50,921 bases of DNA. Source: Planctomycetota bacterium. Lineage in GTDB: Bacteria; Planctomycetota; UBA11346. Where the stretch lies: contig JANQLF010000157.1 of the NCBI GenBank assembly GCA_028280785.1, forward strand, positions 1-50,921. The letters run 5' to 3'. Shown one piece after another: positions 34,207-43,663 of this stretch; within the stretch, counting starts at the first letter, position 1, and each line of letters starts with the position of its first letter. Under the pieces are notes generated by a model, which ran no database searches, was not told where the DNA came from, and was given only the letters and a program-made list of their open reading frames with translations. Both the position numbers and the translations under genes were made by a program.

Positions 34207-35682
34207 ATGATTAAGCACATCAACATCGTTCTCATTCTACTTAGCTTCATCTCCTTAGAAGCAGCAACGAAATCGCCAAAGGACCTCTTGTCGAGTTATA
34301 TGCGCACGAAGCTGCTTCAGGCACCTGATACCTTAACTGGAGAGGGCGTGGCCTGGCATGCTGCTTGGAATATCGGTGTTTTTCAAAAGTCATTCCTTGA
34401 GACAAAGGATCCTGATTATTTAGAAGCAGCAGCAAAATATTTTGATGCATTGGTTGGCAAAATGCACAAGAGCCCTGATGGCTATCGCGGTTTTGTTGGA
34501 CCGTATATTTATGACAAAAAATTTATCTGTGACGTGCATGTAGCAGATTCTATTTTGATTAATCCTATGCTTGGTCTAGCCGAATTGGTGCTCAAATCGG
34601 AATACAAAGACAAACTGACGCATTTAAAGCCACAGGCTGAAGCCTACGTTGCCTTGGCAAAAAAAGATTTAATTGAGAAGTGGGAGAAACGCGGCACTTG
34701 GTACGAAGATGGTGATCATGGTGGATATACATCATGGAATAGGTATATGACAGCCGATGACCTGAGTGCTTGGCGTGATTTAAAAGGGACCAAGTCAGGT
34801 TTAAGTTTACCGTTTAACAAACAATTCGACATGGGTATTGCTCACTTGCGTCTACATCGCATTACTGGTGATAAATTTTACCATGATCGTGCCGCGAAGA
34901 TTTTTAATTTCCTTAAGCGTCGTCTAACCTTACACGATGACCACTATATTTGGAGTTATTGGGAACCGATGACACCAAATGATATTGAAAGTGATAGTAA
35001 ATATACCCATTGGGTGAATGTCCATCCCTATCGTAATTATCAGGCCGGCGAAATGCATAATATTGTCGAGGCTTATCACAGTGGTTTGACATTTGATAAG
35101 ACTGATATGCAGCGCTTTATTAATACTAATTTAAAAGTCATGTGGAATGGTGATAAGGCCAGTCCAAAATGGGTGAATTCTAATCATGCGATGAAGAAAA
35201 TTGCCACAGGTAAGGAGCCGGTCTATAAAACAGGTCATGGGTTTAAGACCTTGGCTGGCACGTTATGGAAGGACCTAGCTGATTTTGATGAAACTATTCG
35301 TGATATTGGTAAGTTGAAAAAAGATAAGCCGGTTAGTTTTGAGCGCCATTATCCAGATATTAAAGAAAAGATTTATAATCGTGAAATGCATGACTGTCCC
35401 TATGTGTACATGGCAGCGGTTATTCCATCACACATAAAAGCAGGGGCTGACACCAAAGTATGCACCGCCTATTTTAAATCGGGGAATTTATCGATCGATG
35501 TGTACGATGCTAAAGGTAATAAAGTTCAGACTATCAGTGAAATTCCTGCTGAAGAAGTAGTAGGCGCAAAGCAGGTCATCACTAATAAAACGTGGTCAAC
35601 CAAGGGCCTGAAAAAAGGACAGTATACGGTGCGTTGGAGCATCCGTGGTTCATATCGTCAATACCCAATAACAATTAACTGA
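34207..35682 (+). CDS. secreted glycan-active enzyme candidate, (alpha/alpha)-barrel type
   Basis: The product has 491 residues. A signal peptide (about residues 1-20) is followed by a helical-repeat region: AWHAAWNIGVFQKSFLETKD, HVADSILINPMLGLAEL, GTWYEDGDHGGYTSWNRYMT, FDMGIAHLRLHRITGDKFYH, WVNVHPYRNYQAGEMHNIVE, which looks like an (alpha/alpha)6 barrel as in polysaccharide lyases or glucuronyl epimerases. Residues 400-491 form a beta-sandwich tail ending RWSIRGSYRQYPITIN, similar to FN3-like appendages. It is under the LacI promoter and probably acts on an extracellular or periplasmic polysaccharide. Precise activity is not assignable from sequence. Confidence 0.7.
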   Translation: MIKHINIVLILLSFISLEAATKSPKDLLSSYMRTKLLQAPDTLTGEGVAWHAAWNIGVFQKSFLETKDPDYLEAAAKYFDALVGKMHKSPDGYRGFVGPYIYDKKFICDVHVADSILINPMLGLAELVLKSEYKDKLTHLKPQAEAYVALAKKDLIEKWEKRGTWYEDGDHGGYTSWNRYMTADDLSAWRDLKGTKSGLSLPFNKQFDMGIAHLRLHRITGDKFYHDRAAKIFNFLKRRLTLHDDHYIWSYWEPMTPNDIESDSKYTHWVNVHPYRNYQAGEMHNIVEAYHSGLTFDKTDMQRFINTNLKVMWNGDKASPKWVNSNHAMKKIATGKEPVYKTGHGFKTLAGTLWKDLADFDETIRDIGKLKKDKPVSFERHYPDIKEKIYNREMHDCPYVYMAAVIPSHIKAGADTKVCTAYFKSGNLSIDVYDAKGNKVQTISEIPAEEVVGAKQVITNKTWSTKGLKKGQYTVRWSIRGSYRQYPITIN

Positions 35683-35716
35683 TTTATTCATTCAACTGCT
35701 TGTCAAGGAGCATGAC

Positions 35717-36970
35717 ATGGCACCAACATTATTGAGCGAAGCACCAGCAATATTAGGCGGTCGTCCTGCCACCGAGGTATGGAAAGCGCCAAGCTTAGAA
35801 ATCGGTACTGAAGAACGCGTAGCGGTCTTAGAAGTTTTAGAATCAAAGAAATGGTGGCGCGGTGGCACTATTGAAGAAATGGCGGATTCACAATGCGGTG
35901 CTTTTGAACGCGCATTCTGTGAATGGCAAGGCGCGAAACATGGCCTTTGTGTAACCAATGGTACTGCTGCAATTGAAGCGGCGATTAAAGCCTGTGGCAT
36001 GCAAGAGGGCGATGAAGTGCTTGTGCCGGCAATTTCATTTATTGTTACTGCATCCGCGATTAGCAATGTTGGCGGTAAGGTGAAATTTGTCGATGTAGAT
36101 CCTGAAACCATGCAAATCGATCCGGATAAACTAGAGGCAGCTATTACACCACAAACACGTGGTGTATGTTTGGTACATTATGGTGGTTATCCGGCGGACA
36201 TGGAACGGATCATGCCGATTGCGAGAAAACATAATTTATTTGTTTTAGAAGATTGTGCACATGCCCATGGATCCCAATTAAATGGCATTGGCATGGGTTG
36301 CTGGGGTGATGCTGGGACGTTTAGTTTTCAACAATTTAAAACCTTAACCGCGGGTGAAGGTGGTATTATTATTTCTAATAAAACTGATGTGCACGATATG
36401 GCTTATTCGTTGCATCACCTTGGTCGTCGTGAAAGCAGCGGTTTTTATGATTTTGAAATGCTCGCTTGGAATTTGCGCATGACTGAATGGCAGGGGGCTA
36501 TTTTACGTTGCCAACTTGAGCGCGTCAAAGAACAGACGCTTATTAAGCAGGAAAACGCTAAGTGGTTGAGCAGTGAAATGCGTCAGTTAGGAGTTATGCT
36601 TCCGCTACGCGAAGATAAACGTATTACCCGACGCGGCTTTTACTCGTATTTACTTCGTTATCAGGCTGATGCTTGCAAAGGATTGCATCGAGATGATTTC
36701 CTCAAAGCGCTTGAAGCAGAGGGCATTGTCCTTGGTCGCGGTTATGGACGTCCGATTTATCAAAATCCGGTTTATCAAGATGCCGTTAATGAACAGGGTG
36801 TTCATGAGTATAGGGATGTCACGTGTCCTGTCGCTGAACATATATGCAAACATGAACAGGTAACCTTGAGCCATCATTTCTTGCGCGATAGAGATATGCT
36901 GCAAAAATTAGTTGATGCTGTTTACAAAATTAAACAGCATGCTGGTGACATTAAAAAAGAATTGGAGTAA
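35717..36970 (+). CDS. DegT/DnrJ/EryC1/StrS-family PLP aminotransferase
   Basis: The product has 417 residues, with AAGGAG 6 nt before the ATG. GLCVTNGTAAIEAAIKACGM and VLVPAISFIVTASAISNVGG, EDCAHAHGSQ and GTFSFQQFKTLTAGEGG (Lys208 as the PLP Schiff-base residue) are the family signature. Members transaminate keto-sugars or inositols to amino-sugars. It starts an operon with a ceramidase-like hydrolase (2 bp away) and may act on an amino-cyclitol or amino-sugar from the degraded glycan (inference). Confidence 0.93.
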   Translation: MAPTLLSEAPAILGGRPATEVWKAPSLEIGTEERVAVLEVLESKKWWRGGTIEEMADSQCGAFERAFCEWQGAKHGLCVTNGTAAIEAAIKACGMQEGDEVLVPAISFIVTASAISNVGGKVKFVDVDPETMQIDPDKLEAAITPQTRGVCLVHYGGYPADMERIMPIARKHNLFVLEDCAHAHGSQLNGIGMGCWGDAGTFSFQQFKTLTAGEGGIIISNKTDVHDMAYSLHHLGRRESSGFYDFEMLAWNLRMTEWQGAILRCQLERVKEQTLIKQENAKWLSSEMRQLGVMLPLREDKRITRRGFYSYLLRYQADACKGLHRDDFLKALEAEGIVLGRGYGRPIYQNPVYQDAVNEQGVHEYRDVTCPVAEHICKHEQVTLSHHFLRDRDMLQKLVDAVYKIKQHAGDIKKELE

Positions 36971-36972
36971 AC

Positions 36973-38160
36973 GTGACTGACGCATTATTAGTTGGACTTG
37001 CACAAGTAGATATTACACCACCTGTTGGTGCTAGTTTAGTTGGCTATAAAAGTCGTGAATCGAAATCCATAGACATGCCATTGCGAGCCGAAGCCATGGT
37101 GTGCCGACGAGGCGATGATGCATGGGCTTTAGTTACCTGTGATGTACTTGGTGTCGCCGCTAATTTAGTTGCTGAGATTCGAAGCAATGTAGCTGCAGTT
37201 TGCACTATAAAAGAATCAGCGATCATGATTTCGGTTACGCATACGCATTCAGGCCCGAATACCATAGCGCGTGATCACAGTAAGACAGAAGCGATAGATC
37301 AAGAATACCGTATCGGTTTTGTTGAAAAAATATCTCAAGTGATCATTGATGCATTTAACAATGCACAGGCGTCGTCGTTCAGTTTTGCTCACGGTGATAT
37401 TCCGGGCTTTGCTCATAATCGTCGTATTCAAAAAGAGGATGATGAGTGGGGTAATGAGTGGGTTGATTTAGAAGGTCAACATCCGGGTTACGTTGATACA
37501 CATCTAACTTTGTTGGCTATTCGTGATGCGCAAAAAAATATTCGCGGTTTATTAGTCAATTATGCCTGTCATCCGGTTACCCTTGGCCCACAAAGCTTGG
37601 CGATCTCACCAGATTATGTTGGTTATTTAAAACAGGCTTTAGGCAAACACTTTGGCATTGACCATGTGGCCTTCTGTTTGGCAGGTGCCGGAAATTTAAA
37701 TCCGCGTGATTGTATCAATGAAGAAACCTCGGCGACTAAGAAGATGGGTGAGGAGCTGGCGCAAAAAATTATTCCCTATGTGGATCAGCTCAGCGATATG
37801 AATACAGCTGAATTAAGTTCGAAACAAAGTCCCTGGAGCTTTGAGCGAACTCGTCAGCGTCCAAAAGATAAAGAAATGAAGGATGAGCAGCAGCAGATAA
37901 ATAGTGAATTCCAAATGTTTGCTTGCGATGAATTGGCTATCATCTCATTACCAGGTGAATTATTTTGCGAATTTAACGATATGTTGCGTGCGGCGAGTGC
38001 CTATCCGTGTACGATCGTATCATCGATTACCAACGACTATATCGGGTACCTGCCGACCGATAAAGCGATTGGTGAGGGTGCCTATGAGGTCAATATGGCA
38101 CCAGCGGATAACCTCGAGTCGATGATTATGGAGTCATGTGGTTCATTATTGAGTACTTAA
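36973..38160 (+). CDS. neutral/alkaline ceramidase-like hydrolase (N-terminal domain family)
   Basis: The product has 395 residues from a GTG with GGAG 8 nt upstream. VGLAQVDITPPVGASLVGY and AEAMVCRRGDDAWALVTCDV open the family, SVTHTHSGPN carries a zinc His, and YACHPVTLGPQ and NPRDC follow. It is shorter than true secreted ceramidases (about 650) and has no signal peptide, as is usual for the many prokaryotic members found with sulfatases and sugar genes. The real substrate is therefore unlikely to be ceramide. It forms a two-gene operon with the DegT gene. Confidence 0.88.
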   Translation: MTDALLVGLAQVDITPPVGASLVGYKSRESKSIDMPLRAEAMVCRRGDDAWALVTCDVLGVAANLVAEIRSNVAAVCTIKESAIMISVTHTHSGPNTIARDHSKTEAIDQEYRIGFVEKISQVIIDAFNNAQASSFSFAHGDIPGFAHNRRIQKEDDEWGNEWVDLEGQHPGYVDTHLTLLAIRDAQKNIRGLLVNYACHPVTLGPQSLAISPDYVGYLKQALGKHFGIDHVAFCLAGAGNLNPRDCINEETSATKKMGEELAQKIIPYVDQLSDMNTAELSSKQSPWSFERTRQRPKDKEMKDEQQQINSEFQMFACDELAIISLPGELFCEFNDMLRAASAYPCTIVSSITNDYIGYLPTDKAIGEGAYEVNMAPADNLESMIMESCGSLLST

Positions 38161-38212
38161 CCATCTGTTTATATAGTAGCAATTTTCAAACGTAGTTATT
38201 AGGCTTTGACGC

Positions 38213-39577
38213 ATGTCGAAGCCTAATGTTTTATTGGTCATTGCCGATCAATGGCGTGCGCAGTCTTGTGGTTATGCTGGCTGTGCGGATGTGCAAACGC
38301 CGCACCTTGATAAGTTTGCCAGTGAGTCGTGCAATTTATCGCACGCGATTTCAAGCTGCCCGGTGTGTACACCAACACGTGCATCGTTGTTGACGGGACT
38401 TTATCCCGATCGTCATGGTTTATTTTTAAATGATGCGCCGCTTAATCCTGACTTGCCAGGCTTTGGCAAATTTTTCAAAAAGCTTGGCTATGACACCGCA
38501 TGGGTGGGCAAGTGGCATATTGATGGCCATCATCGTTACGGACACATTCCGCAAGAACGCCGTCATGGTTTCGATTATTGGAAGACCTTAGAGTGTACCC
38601 ATGCTTATTGGAATTCGCGTTATTACGATCAAGAAAGTGAAGAGATCAGTATCTGGGATGGCTATGATGCTGAGGCACAGACGAATGATGTCATAGACTG
38701 GATTAAAGGTCGAAAAAATGACACGCCGTTTTGTGCGGCATTGAGTTGGGGGCCACCGCATAGTCCATACGAAACCGCTCCGGAAGAATATAAAAAGCTT
38801 TATGATCCAGCGAAGATAGCATTGCCTGAAAATGTAGCGGCTGATAAAGAGCAGCGCGCACGCGAATGCCTTGCCGGCTATTATGCACATTGCACGGCAC
38901 TTGATGTTTATTTTGGTCGTTTAATGGATGTGCTTGACGAGCGCGGATTAACTAAAAATACCATTGTTATATTTACCAGTGATCATGGCGATTATGTCGG
39001 TGCCCATGGTATGTTTGATAAACAGGGACCATGGGATGAATCGATTCGCATACCGTGCTTAATTCGTGGCCCACAAATCCCAGCTGGTGAAAACAAATCA
39101 GTATTTAATTTAACTGATTTCTGGCCAACCATAGCCGGACTGGTGCAGCAGCCACTCGAAGCGGATATTCAGGGGCGGGATTGGTCGACGTATATAAGAT
39201 CGCAGCAAACGCCTGAATATAATTATAGTCTCTATGGCTCGTATCATGTTTTTGGTAATTGGCCAAGACAGGCTCAGGGTCTTGATGAGCTTTATCAACC
39301 GCGTGAAGCACGCGGCATTCGCAACCAACGCTATACCTATGTTGAAGACCGAAAAGGTCCGTGGTTGCTCTATGATAATAAAGAAGATCCACAGCAATTA
39401 GATAATCGCGTTAATCGTCCCGAAATGGAATCAGTGCAGAATTTATTATCAACGGCGTTGCATTCCGAACTTGATCGCCTTGATGACGAATTCTTAGCCG
39501 GTGGCACCTATGTTAAGCGCTGGGGCTATACCGTTGATGAGCGTGGAACGATTGGCTGTCCTGGATGGGAAGGCTAA
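38213..39577 (+). CDS. sulfatase (formylglycine-type S1 family)
   Basis: The product has 454 residues. PNVLLVIADQWRAQSCGYAG, CPVCTPTRASLLTGLYPDRH (Cys52; Thr instead of the more common Ser/Ala in C-x-P-x-R) and TSDHGDYVGAHGMFDKQG are the catalytic signatures. It has no signal peptide. It is 52 bp after the ceramidase-like gene, so co-transcription with DegT is possible. The last 4 bases of its frame overlap the stop of the convergent sulfatase at 39574. Confidence 0.93.
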   Translation: MSKPNVLLVIADQWRAQSCGYAGCADVQTPHLDKFASESCNLSHAISSCPVCTPTRASLLTGLYPDRHGLFLNDAPLNPDLPGFGKFFKKLGYDTAWVGKWHIDGHHRYGHIPQERRHGFDYWKTLECTHAYWNSRYYDQESEEISIWDGYDAEAQTNDVIDWIKGRKNDTPFCAALSWGPPHSPYETAPEEYKKLYDPAKIALPENVAADKEQRARECLAGYYAHCTALDVYFGRLMDVLDERGLTKNTIVIFTSDHGDYVGAHGMFDKQGPWDESIRIPCLIRGPQIPAGENKSVFNLTDFWPTIAGLVQQPLEADIQGRDWSTYIRSQQTPEYNYSLYGSYHVFGNWPRQAQGLDELYQPREARGIRNQRYTYVEDRKGPWLLYDNKEDPQQLDNRVNRPEMESVQNLLSTALHSELDRLDDEFLAGGTYVKRWGYTVDERGTIGCPGWEG

Positions 39578-40995
39578 TTCGCCCACACACCCTTCGGTCG
39601 TGCACCAGCACACGGCGTTAACGGCGCATCGCCATCAGCGGCAGCCATTGTGTTATCACGGTGCCTATCCATTAATGCACGAAACGGAGTCAGATCTTCT
39701 TCGCCGCTACAATCATGTAATTCATCAGGATCTTTAACTAGGTTAAATAATTGTTCTTCACCAGTAGTGGTGTGGCGAATATATTTGTAATCACCATGGA
39801 CTAAGAAGCGTTGATGACAGCGGACTGTGCCGCGACAGAAACCTTGGCCGTGAAATTGATCACGCACCGAATCACCTGCAAGCAGTGAATGACCGTCGTC
39901 TTCCTTGAAATAATCTGGGCGTTCAACGCCACCGGCGTCTAAGACTGTCGCGGCCATATCTTCTAGGCCAACGATATGATCGCAGGATCCCTGCGGAACT
40001 TCCATGCCGTTCAGCCCGGCAATAAATAACGGAATATGTGCAGAGCCTTCGTAGGCCTGGTGTTTACGGAATAAATTATGGTCACCCATAAGGTCGCCGT
40101 GGTCACTACTGAATAAAATTAACAGTGGTCGATCATTCTTTAAACGTGAGCAAGACCAGCGATCAAATAAATAATTAAGCTGATCATCCATGTGATTAAT
40201 TAAACCATAATAACCTGCTAATGCTTGGCGCATTTCATTAAGACGAAACGGCCCATGGGTGCTGCTTGGATGCAGGCCAGCTTCCCACTCATCGGTATTG
40301 GTCCATTCACCCATAGGTGGGGTGTGCTCATTATCTTTATAACGATCCCAATATGCCTGTGGTGGAATTAATGGTTGATGTGGTGCCCAGTAACTGAGGT
40401 GTAAATAAAATGGCGATGTCGGATCACGATATTTGCATAAATAATCGGCCGCACGGTCAGTCACCCAATTGTTGTGATGATAACGTTCGGGTAAGTGATA
40501 GGGACGCGCCATGCGGTCATTACTCATAACGCCGATGCTTAAGGTATGTGGAGCGACACCTTGTTGTTCAAACCAGTCAGCATAATCATTACGGCACTGA
40601 TGTGCGGTTTGGCGACGATCGTTGGGTGTTTCACTTTGAATAATATGATCAAAGCCGTAGCGCTTTCCGGGAATACCGACGTGAAATTTACCAATTAATT
40701 GAGTCTCGTAACCTTTGTCGCCGAGTAATTCAGGTACGGTATGTGGTGGGCAAAAATCTTCTGCTTCGGTATTGCCGAGTGTTTCGTGAGTACTCGCATG
40801 CAAGCCGCTCAGCATGGTGCGTCGTGCCGGAATGCAGACCGGGCAGGAGGAATAGCAGCGCGTATAATTGCGTCCGCGTGCTGCCAGGCTGTCCAAGAAC
40901 GGTGTCTGGATTGCTGGGTTATTGATGCCCAAGGCATCCCAGCGCTGTTCGTCTGTGGTGATAAGAATGATATTTGGTCGGTCGTCTGTGCTCAT
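39574..40995 (-). CDS. sulfatase (formylglycine-type S1 family)
   Basis: The product has 473 residues. PNIILITTDEQRWDALGINN and CPVCIPARRTMLSGLHASTH (Cys54) with FSSDHGDLMGDHNLFRKHQA give the complete active site. It is not a duplicate of the neighbour at 38213; the identity outside the motifs looks low. No signal peptide. The gene is divergent from an AraC-type regulator at 41065 with only 69 bp between them, so that regulator may control it. Specificity unknown. Confidence 0.93.
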   Translation of the reverse strand: MSTDDRPNIILITTDEQRWDALGINNPAIQTPFLDSLAARGRNYTRCYSSCPVCIPARRTMLSGLHASTHETLGNTEAEDFCPPHTVPELLGDKGYETQLIGKFHVGIPGKRYGFDHIIQSETPNDRRQTAHQCRNDYADWFEQQGVAPHTLSIGVMSNDRMARPYHLPERYHHNNWVTDRAADYLCKYRDPTSPFYLHLSYWAPHQPLIPPQAYWDRYKDNEHTPPMGEWTNTDEWEAGLHPSSTHGPFRLNEMRQALAGYYGLINHMDDQLNYLFDRWSCSRLKNDRPLLILFSSDHGDLMGDHNLFRKHQAYEGSAHIPLFIAGLNGMEVPQGSCDHIVGLEDMAATVLDAGGVERPDYFKEDDGHSLLAGDSVRDQFHGQGFCRGTVRCHQRFLVHGDYKYIRHTTTGEEQLFNLVKDPDELHDCSGEEDLTPFRALMDRHRDNTMAAADGDAPLTPCAGARPKGVWAN

Positions 40996-41064
40996 GGGCG
41001 CAGTATAGGCATGGGCAACTCAAATAGGAATGGCATCAGATATCTAATTTGTACTATATGATCA

Positions 41065-41835
41065 ATGCAAGAACGTGCCTGCCAGGTTAAATTCGCCTCT
41101 TATATCAAAAATCACCTTGGTTCTTTCACCAGATCCTATGATCAGCACTGGTCGATGCACTATATGATCAACGGGGAATGCAGTCTACAGATAGGTGACG
41201 AACACCACGAAATGCGAGGTTCGTGGTTTTGGGCAGGATTTCCGGGGCCATTATTTATCCAATTGCCAACCCAATTGCCGCAAGGCCATTATCGTGCTGC
41301 TTTAACGGGTGATTATTTGGAAGAATTATTAGCCGATGGATTGTGGCCACAGCAACCGTTGCGTATTAATGACACTAAACGCATGAATATTTGTTTCGAG
41401 AATCTGCTTAAGGAATTAAAAGGATCGACGCCATTACATAACCGACGGCGTGTGCATGCGATTGAGGCGTGCTTGTTGGAAGCATGGTCGCAGCAAGAAC
41501 AGGCACCGCAGCAGGAGCTATGGTTAGAACGCTGTTGCCAGCGCCTGCAGGATTTAGCTTGCGAGGAAATTAATTATCACCAATTAGCAAGTGAATTATT
41601 TATCCCACTGTCAACACTGCGTCGACGTTTTCGTCAGGCTATGGGTATGCCAATGCATCGCTATGCACTGGAGCACCGTTGTCATTTAGCGCAGGAATTA
41701 TTATTGGCCACTGATGACAATTTAGATCTTGTTGCTGATCAACTGGGCTATGATGATGTGGCCTATTTTAGCCGACAATTTAAGAAAATTGTTGGCATGA
41801 ATCCGAGCGCATTCAGGCAGCAGCGTTATTATTAG
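41065..41835 (+). CDS. AraC-family transcriptional regulator
   Basis: The product has 256 residues. The C-terminal AraC domain (about 155-255) is complete: NYHQLASELFIPLSTLRRRF, then VADQLGYDDVAYFSRQFKKI, VGMNPSAFRQQRY. The N-terminal half is a cupin-like effector domain with HYMINGECSLQIGDEHHEMR. It is divergent from the sulfatase at 39574-40995, a common regulator/target layout. Its last 4 bases overlap the convergent gene ending at 41832. Confidence 0.92.
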   Translation: MQERACQVKFASYIKNHLGSFTRSYDQHWSMHYMINGECSLQIGDEHHEMRGSWFWAGFPGPLFIQLPTQLPQGHYRAALTGDYLEELLADGLWPQQPLRINDTKRMNICFENLLKELKGSTPLHNRRRVHAIEACLLEAWSQQEQAPQQELWLERCCQRLQDLACEEINYHQLASELFIPLSTLRRRFRQAMGMPMHRYALEHRCHLAQELLLATDDNLDLVADQLGYDDVAYFSRQFKKIVGMNPSAFRQQRYY

Positions 41836-42734
41836 CCACCGATTCCATCGCGTAGCTTTTGACCGTGTTCGAGGGCGCCCGCTAATTCGTCGTTGGAAAT
41901 TTTATTCATCCAATGACGTCCAGTTGCTTTGATGAATTCCCAGGATTTATCAAGGGCTTGTGCGTAGTGGCTGCTTTGTTCACCGGCAAAATGTAGACAA
42001 CTATGCTGTGCACTGGTGTCTTCGGCTTGCAGGGATTCAACGTATGTAATCAAAGTATCGTTGCTGTCGTAAAAATTAGTGTCTATGATATATTCTTGAA
42101 CTTTTTCATCGTCTGGATTGACGATAGCATTGAGATAGCGATCCATATCGATGCGCCATATTTGATGGGAGCGGGTTAATTGGTCAATCCATTCTTTAGG
42201 ATGCTTGTCATCAGGGATGAGTGTATGAATACCTATGAGTGATCCTTGTAATAAATGGCGAACAATTGATTTTAATCCAGCGAACTGTTTGCCGAGTTCA
42301 GCATGCTCACTCATTAATTCGAATTGTTCCGGAATATATAAATCAGATTGGCCATGATAGCGATGACGATAAATAAAAGCATCGTGGTAAACTGAACACT
42401 CGGTTGGTTTTAATTCCGAATTAGGACAGGTTGCACGAAAAATAGGCTTCATCTGACGATCTGCTGCACGATGGGATAGCCAGCCAATGATAAAGGCCAG
42501 GCGTCGTAAATCCTGGTCATCAAGTTTATCCTGACGTTGGCGCAGATCATCGAGAAGTTCAACCGAATGCTGGTCGGCATGGCGAGTGACACCACCAAGG
42601 CGCATGATGTCTTGGTGCTTATCGACAGCTTCGAGGAAAGCGGGTGGGAGAAGGTCTGATTCGTGCTCACTGGCAGCGAAGATCAGGCGACGGGTGTCGT
42701 CGCAAATTCCGGTGTGTGTAATATTTTCTGACAT
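41832..42734 (-). CDS. helical hydrolase-like protein, possibly zinc-dependent phospholipase-C fold
   Basis: The product has 300 residues, all-helical in appearance and without a signal peptide. FIIGWLSHRAADRQMKPIF resembles the His/Asp helix of zinc-dependent phospholipase C/S1-P1-type proteins (GYLSHLAAD pattern), and CSVYHDAFIYRHRYHG could supply further ligands. The match is weak and partial, so the family assignment is tentative. It lies between two AraC regulators and starts 77 bp from the second one (divergent), which may control it. Confidence 0.5.
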   Translation of the reverse strand: MSENITHTGICDDTRRLIFAASEHESDLLPPAFLEAVDKHQDIMRLGGVTRHADQHSVELLDDLRQRQDKLDDQDLRRLAFIIGWLSHRAADRQMKPIFRATCPNSELKPTECSVYHDAFIYRHRYHGQSDLYIPEQFELMSEHAELGKQFAGLKSIVRHLLQGSLIGIHTLIPDDKHPKEWIDQLTRSHQIWRIDMDRYLNAIVNPDDEKVQEYIIDTNFYDSNDTLITYVESLQAEDTSAQHSCLHFAGEQSSHYAQALDKSWEFIKATGRHWMNKISNDELAGALEHGQKLRDGIGG

Positions 42735-42777
42735 AGATGGTAATTATAGCAGTAAAAAATAGCTATCTTTGCCAGAC

Positions 42778-42811
42778 TTGCAGTATTTATGTCGAAACTT
42801 ATGATATCAGG
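42778..42811 (+). promoter_or_regulatory. promoter of second AraC gene, short leader
   Basis: TTGCAG (42778-42783), 16-nt spacer, TATGAT (42800-42805), then 6 nt to the ATG at 42812. The layout, -10 only 6 nt from the start codon, implies a leaderless mRNA, as for the lipid and SOUL operons. Confidence 0.45.
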
Positions 42812-43663
42812 ATGTCGCTTGGTGAACTGGAACCGCTTTTAGATCAGGTCTGCATTTATCATCGCCTGCAGGGGCGCCGACGTAAACCATTAAAACATCG
42901 TCGTGAAGATAGTCTGCGGGTGTTGGTATTCATGCATGGTCAAGCTGATGTGTATATAGCACAGCGCCATTATCATGCTCAGCGCGGCGCTTGTTTTATT
43001 ATTGGCCCAGAAATCGCATGTACCTGTAGCGCACGTTCTGAACATGAAAAACATCAGCGTTTGGAGTTAGACATCCCTATTGGATTCATTCAATCGTGTA
43101 CGCAATTGCACGATGACATGGATATGTTGTGTCAAATTGTAGATGAATTTCGTGTTCCACTTAATAATCGACAAACTAATGAATTATTGGAACGCTGTGA
43201 ACGCCTGGAACATCAGCGTCTTGATGCGGTGACCGAGTCTCATAGTGCCTTAGCGCGTTTCCATCACCTCAGTGGTATTTTGTTGTTAATCCATGCAGCA
43301 TGGTCGGAGCAAACGTCACCTAAAGTAGATGCCGTGCATCCACTAGTTAAGCGTGCACTTGATTACATCGATCGTGAATTAATGAATCCGAATTTACGTT
43401 TAAATGATTGCGCAGAAAGCATTGCCTGCACGCCAACCTATTTAAGTCGTATTTTCCGTGCTGAACTTGGTAGCGGGTTTAAGGAATATGTGTTAAAAAA
43501 GCGCATGGCTTTGGCTAAGCATGCACTGCGTAATGGTGCGACAGTGACCGATGCCTGTTATGATTCAGGATTTAACGATTATGCTAATTTTGTTAAGCGT
43601 TTTGCTCAACGCTGTGGTATGAGTCCTGGTCGTTTTCGTGCTGCACATATTCCGTTGCGCTAA
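42812..43663 (+). CDS. AraC-family transcriptional regulator
   Basis: The product has 283 residues from the ATG at 42812. A longer frame opens at 42737, but it would leave 2 bp to the divergent start at 42734 and no room for promoters. The N-terminal part is a cupin-type effector domain (YIAQRHYHAQRGACFIIGPE). The C-terminal AraC domain (about 180-280) is complete: LRLNDCAESIACTPTYLSRI, VTDACYDSGFNDYANFVKRF, CGMSPGRFRAAH. It is divergent from the helical protein gene and convergent (4-bp overlap) with the TIM-barrel lipoprotein gene. Confidence 0.88.
   Translation: MSLGELEPLLDQVCIYHRLQGRRRKPLKHRREDSLRVLVFMHGQADVYIAQRHYHAQRGACFIIGPEIACTCSARSEHEKHQRLELDIPIGFIQSCTQLHDDMDMLCQIVDEFRVPLNNRQTNELLERCERLEHQRLDAVTESHSALARFHHLSGILLLIHAAWSEQTSPKVDAVHPLVKRALDYIDRELMNPNLRLNDCAESIACTPTYLSRIFRAELGSGFKEYVLKKRMALAKHALRNGATVTDACYDSGFNDYANFVKRFAQRCGMSPGRFRAAHIPLR

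Noticed and set aside
41050-41175. ACTATATGATCAA occurs twice, before and inside the AraC gene at 41065
   Set aside because: The second copy is within the coding sequence (MHYMINGE) and there is no symmetry; likely chance.
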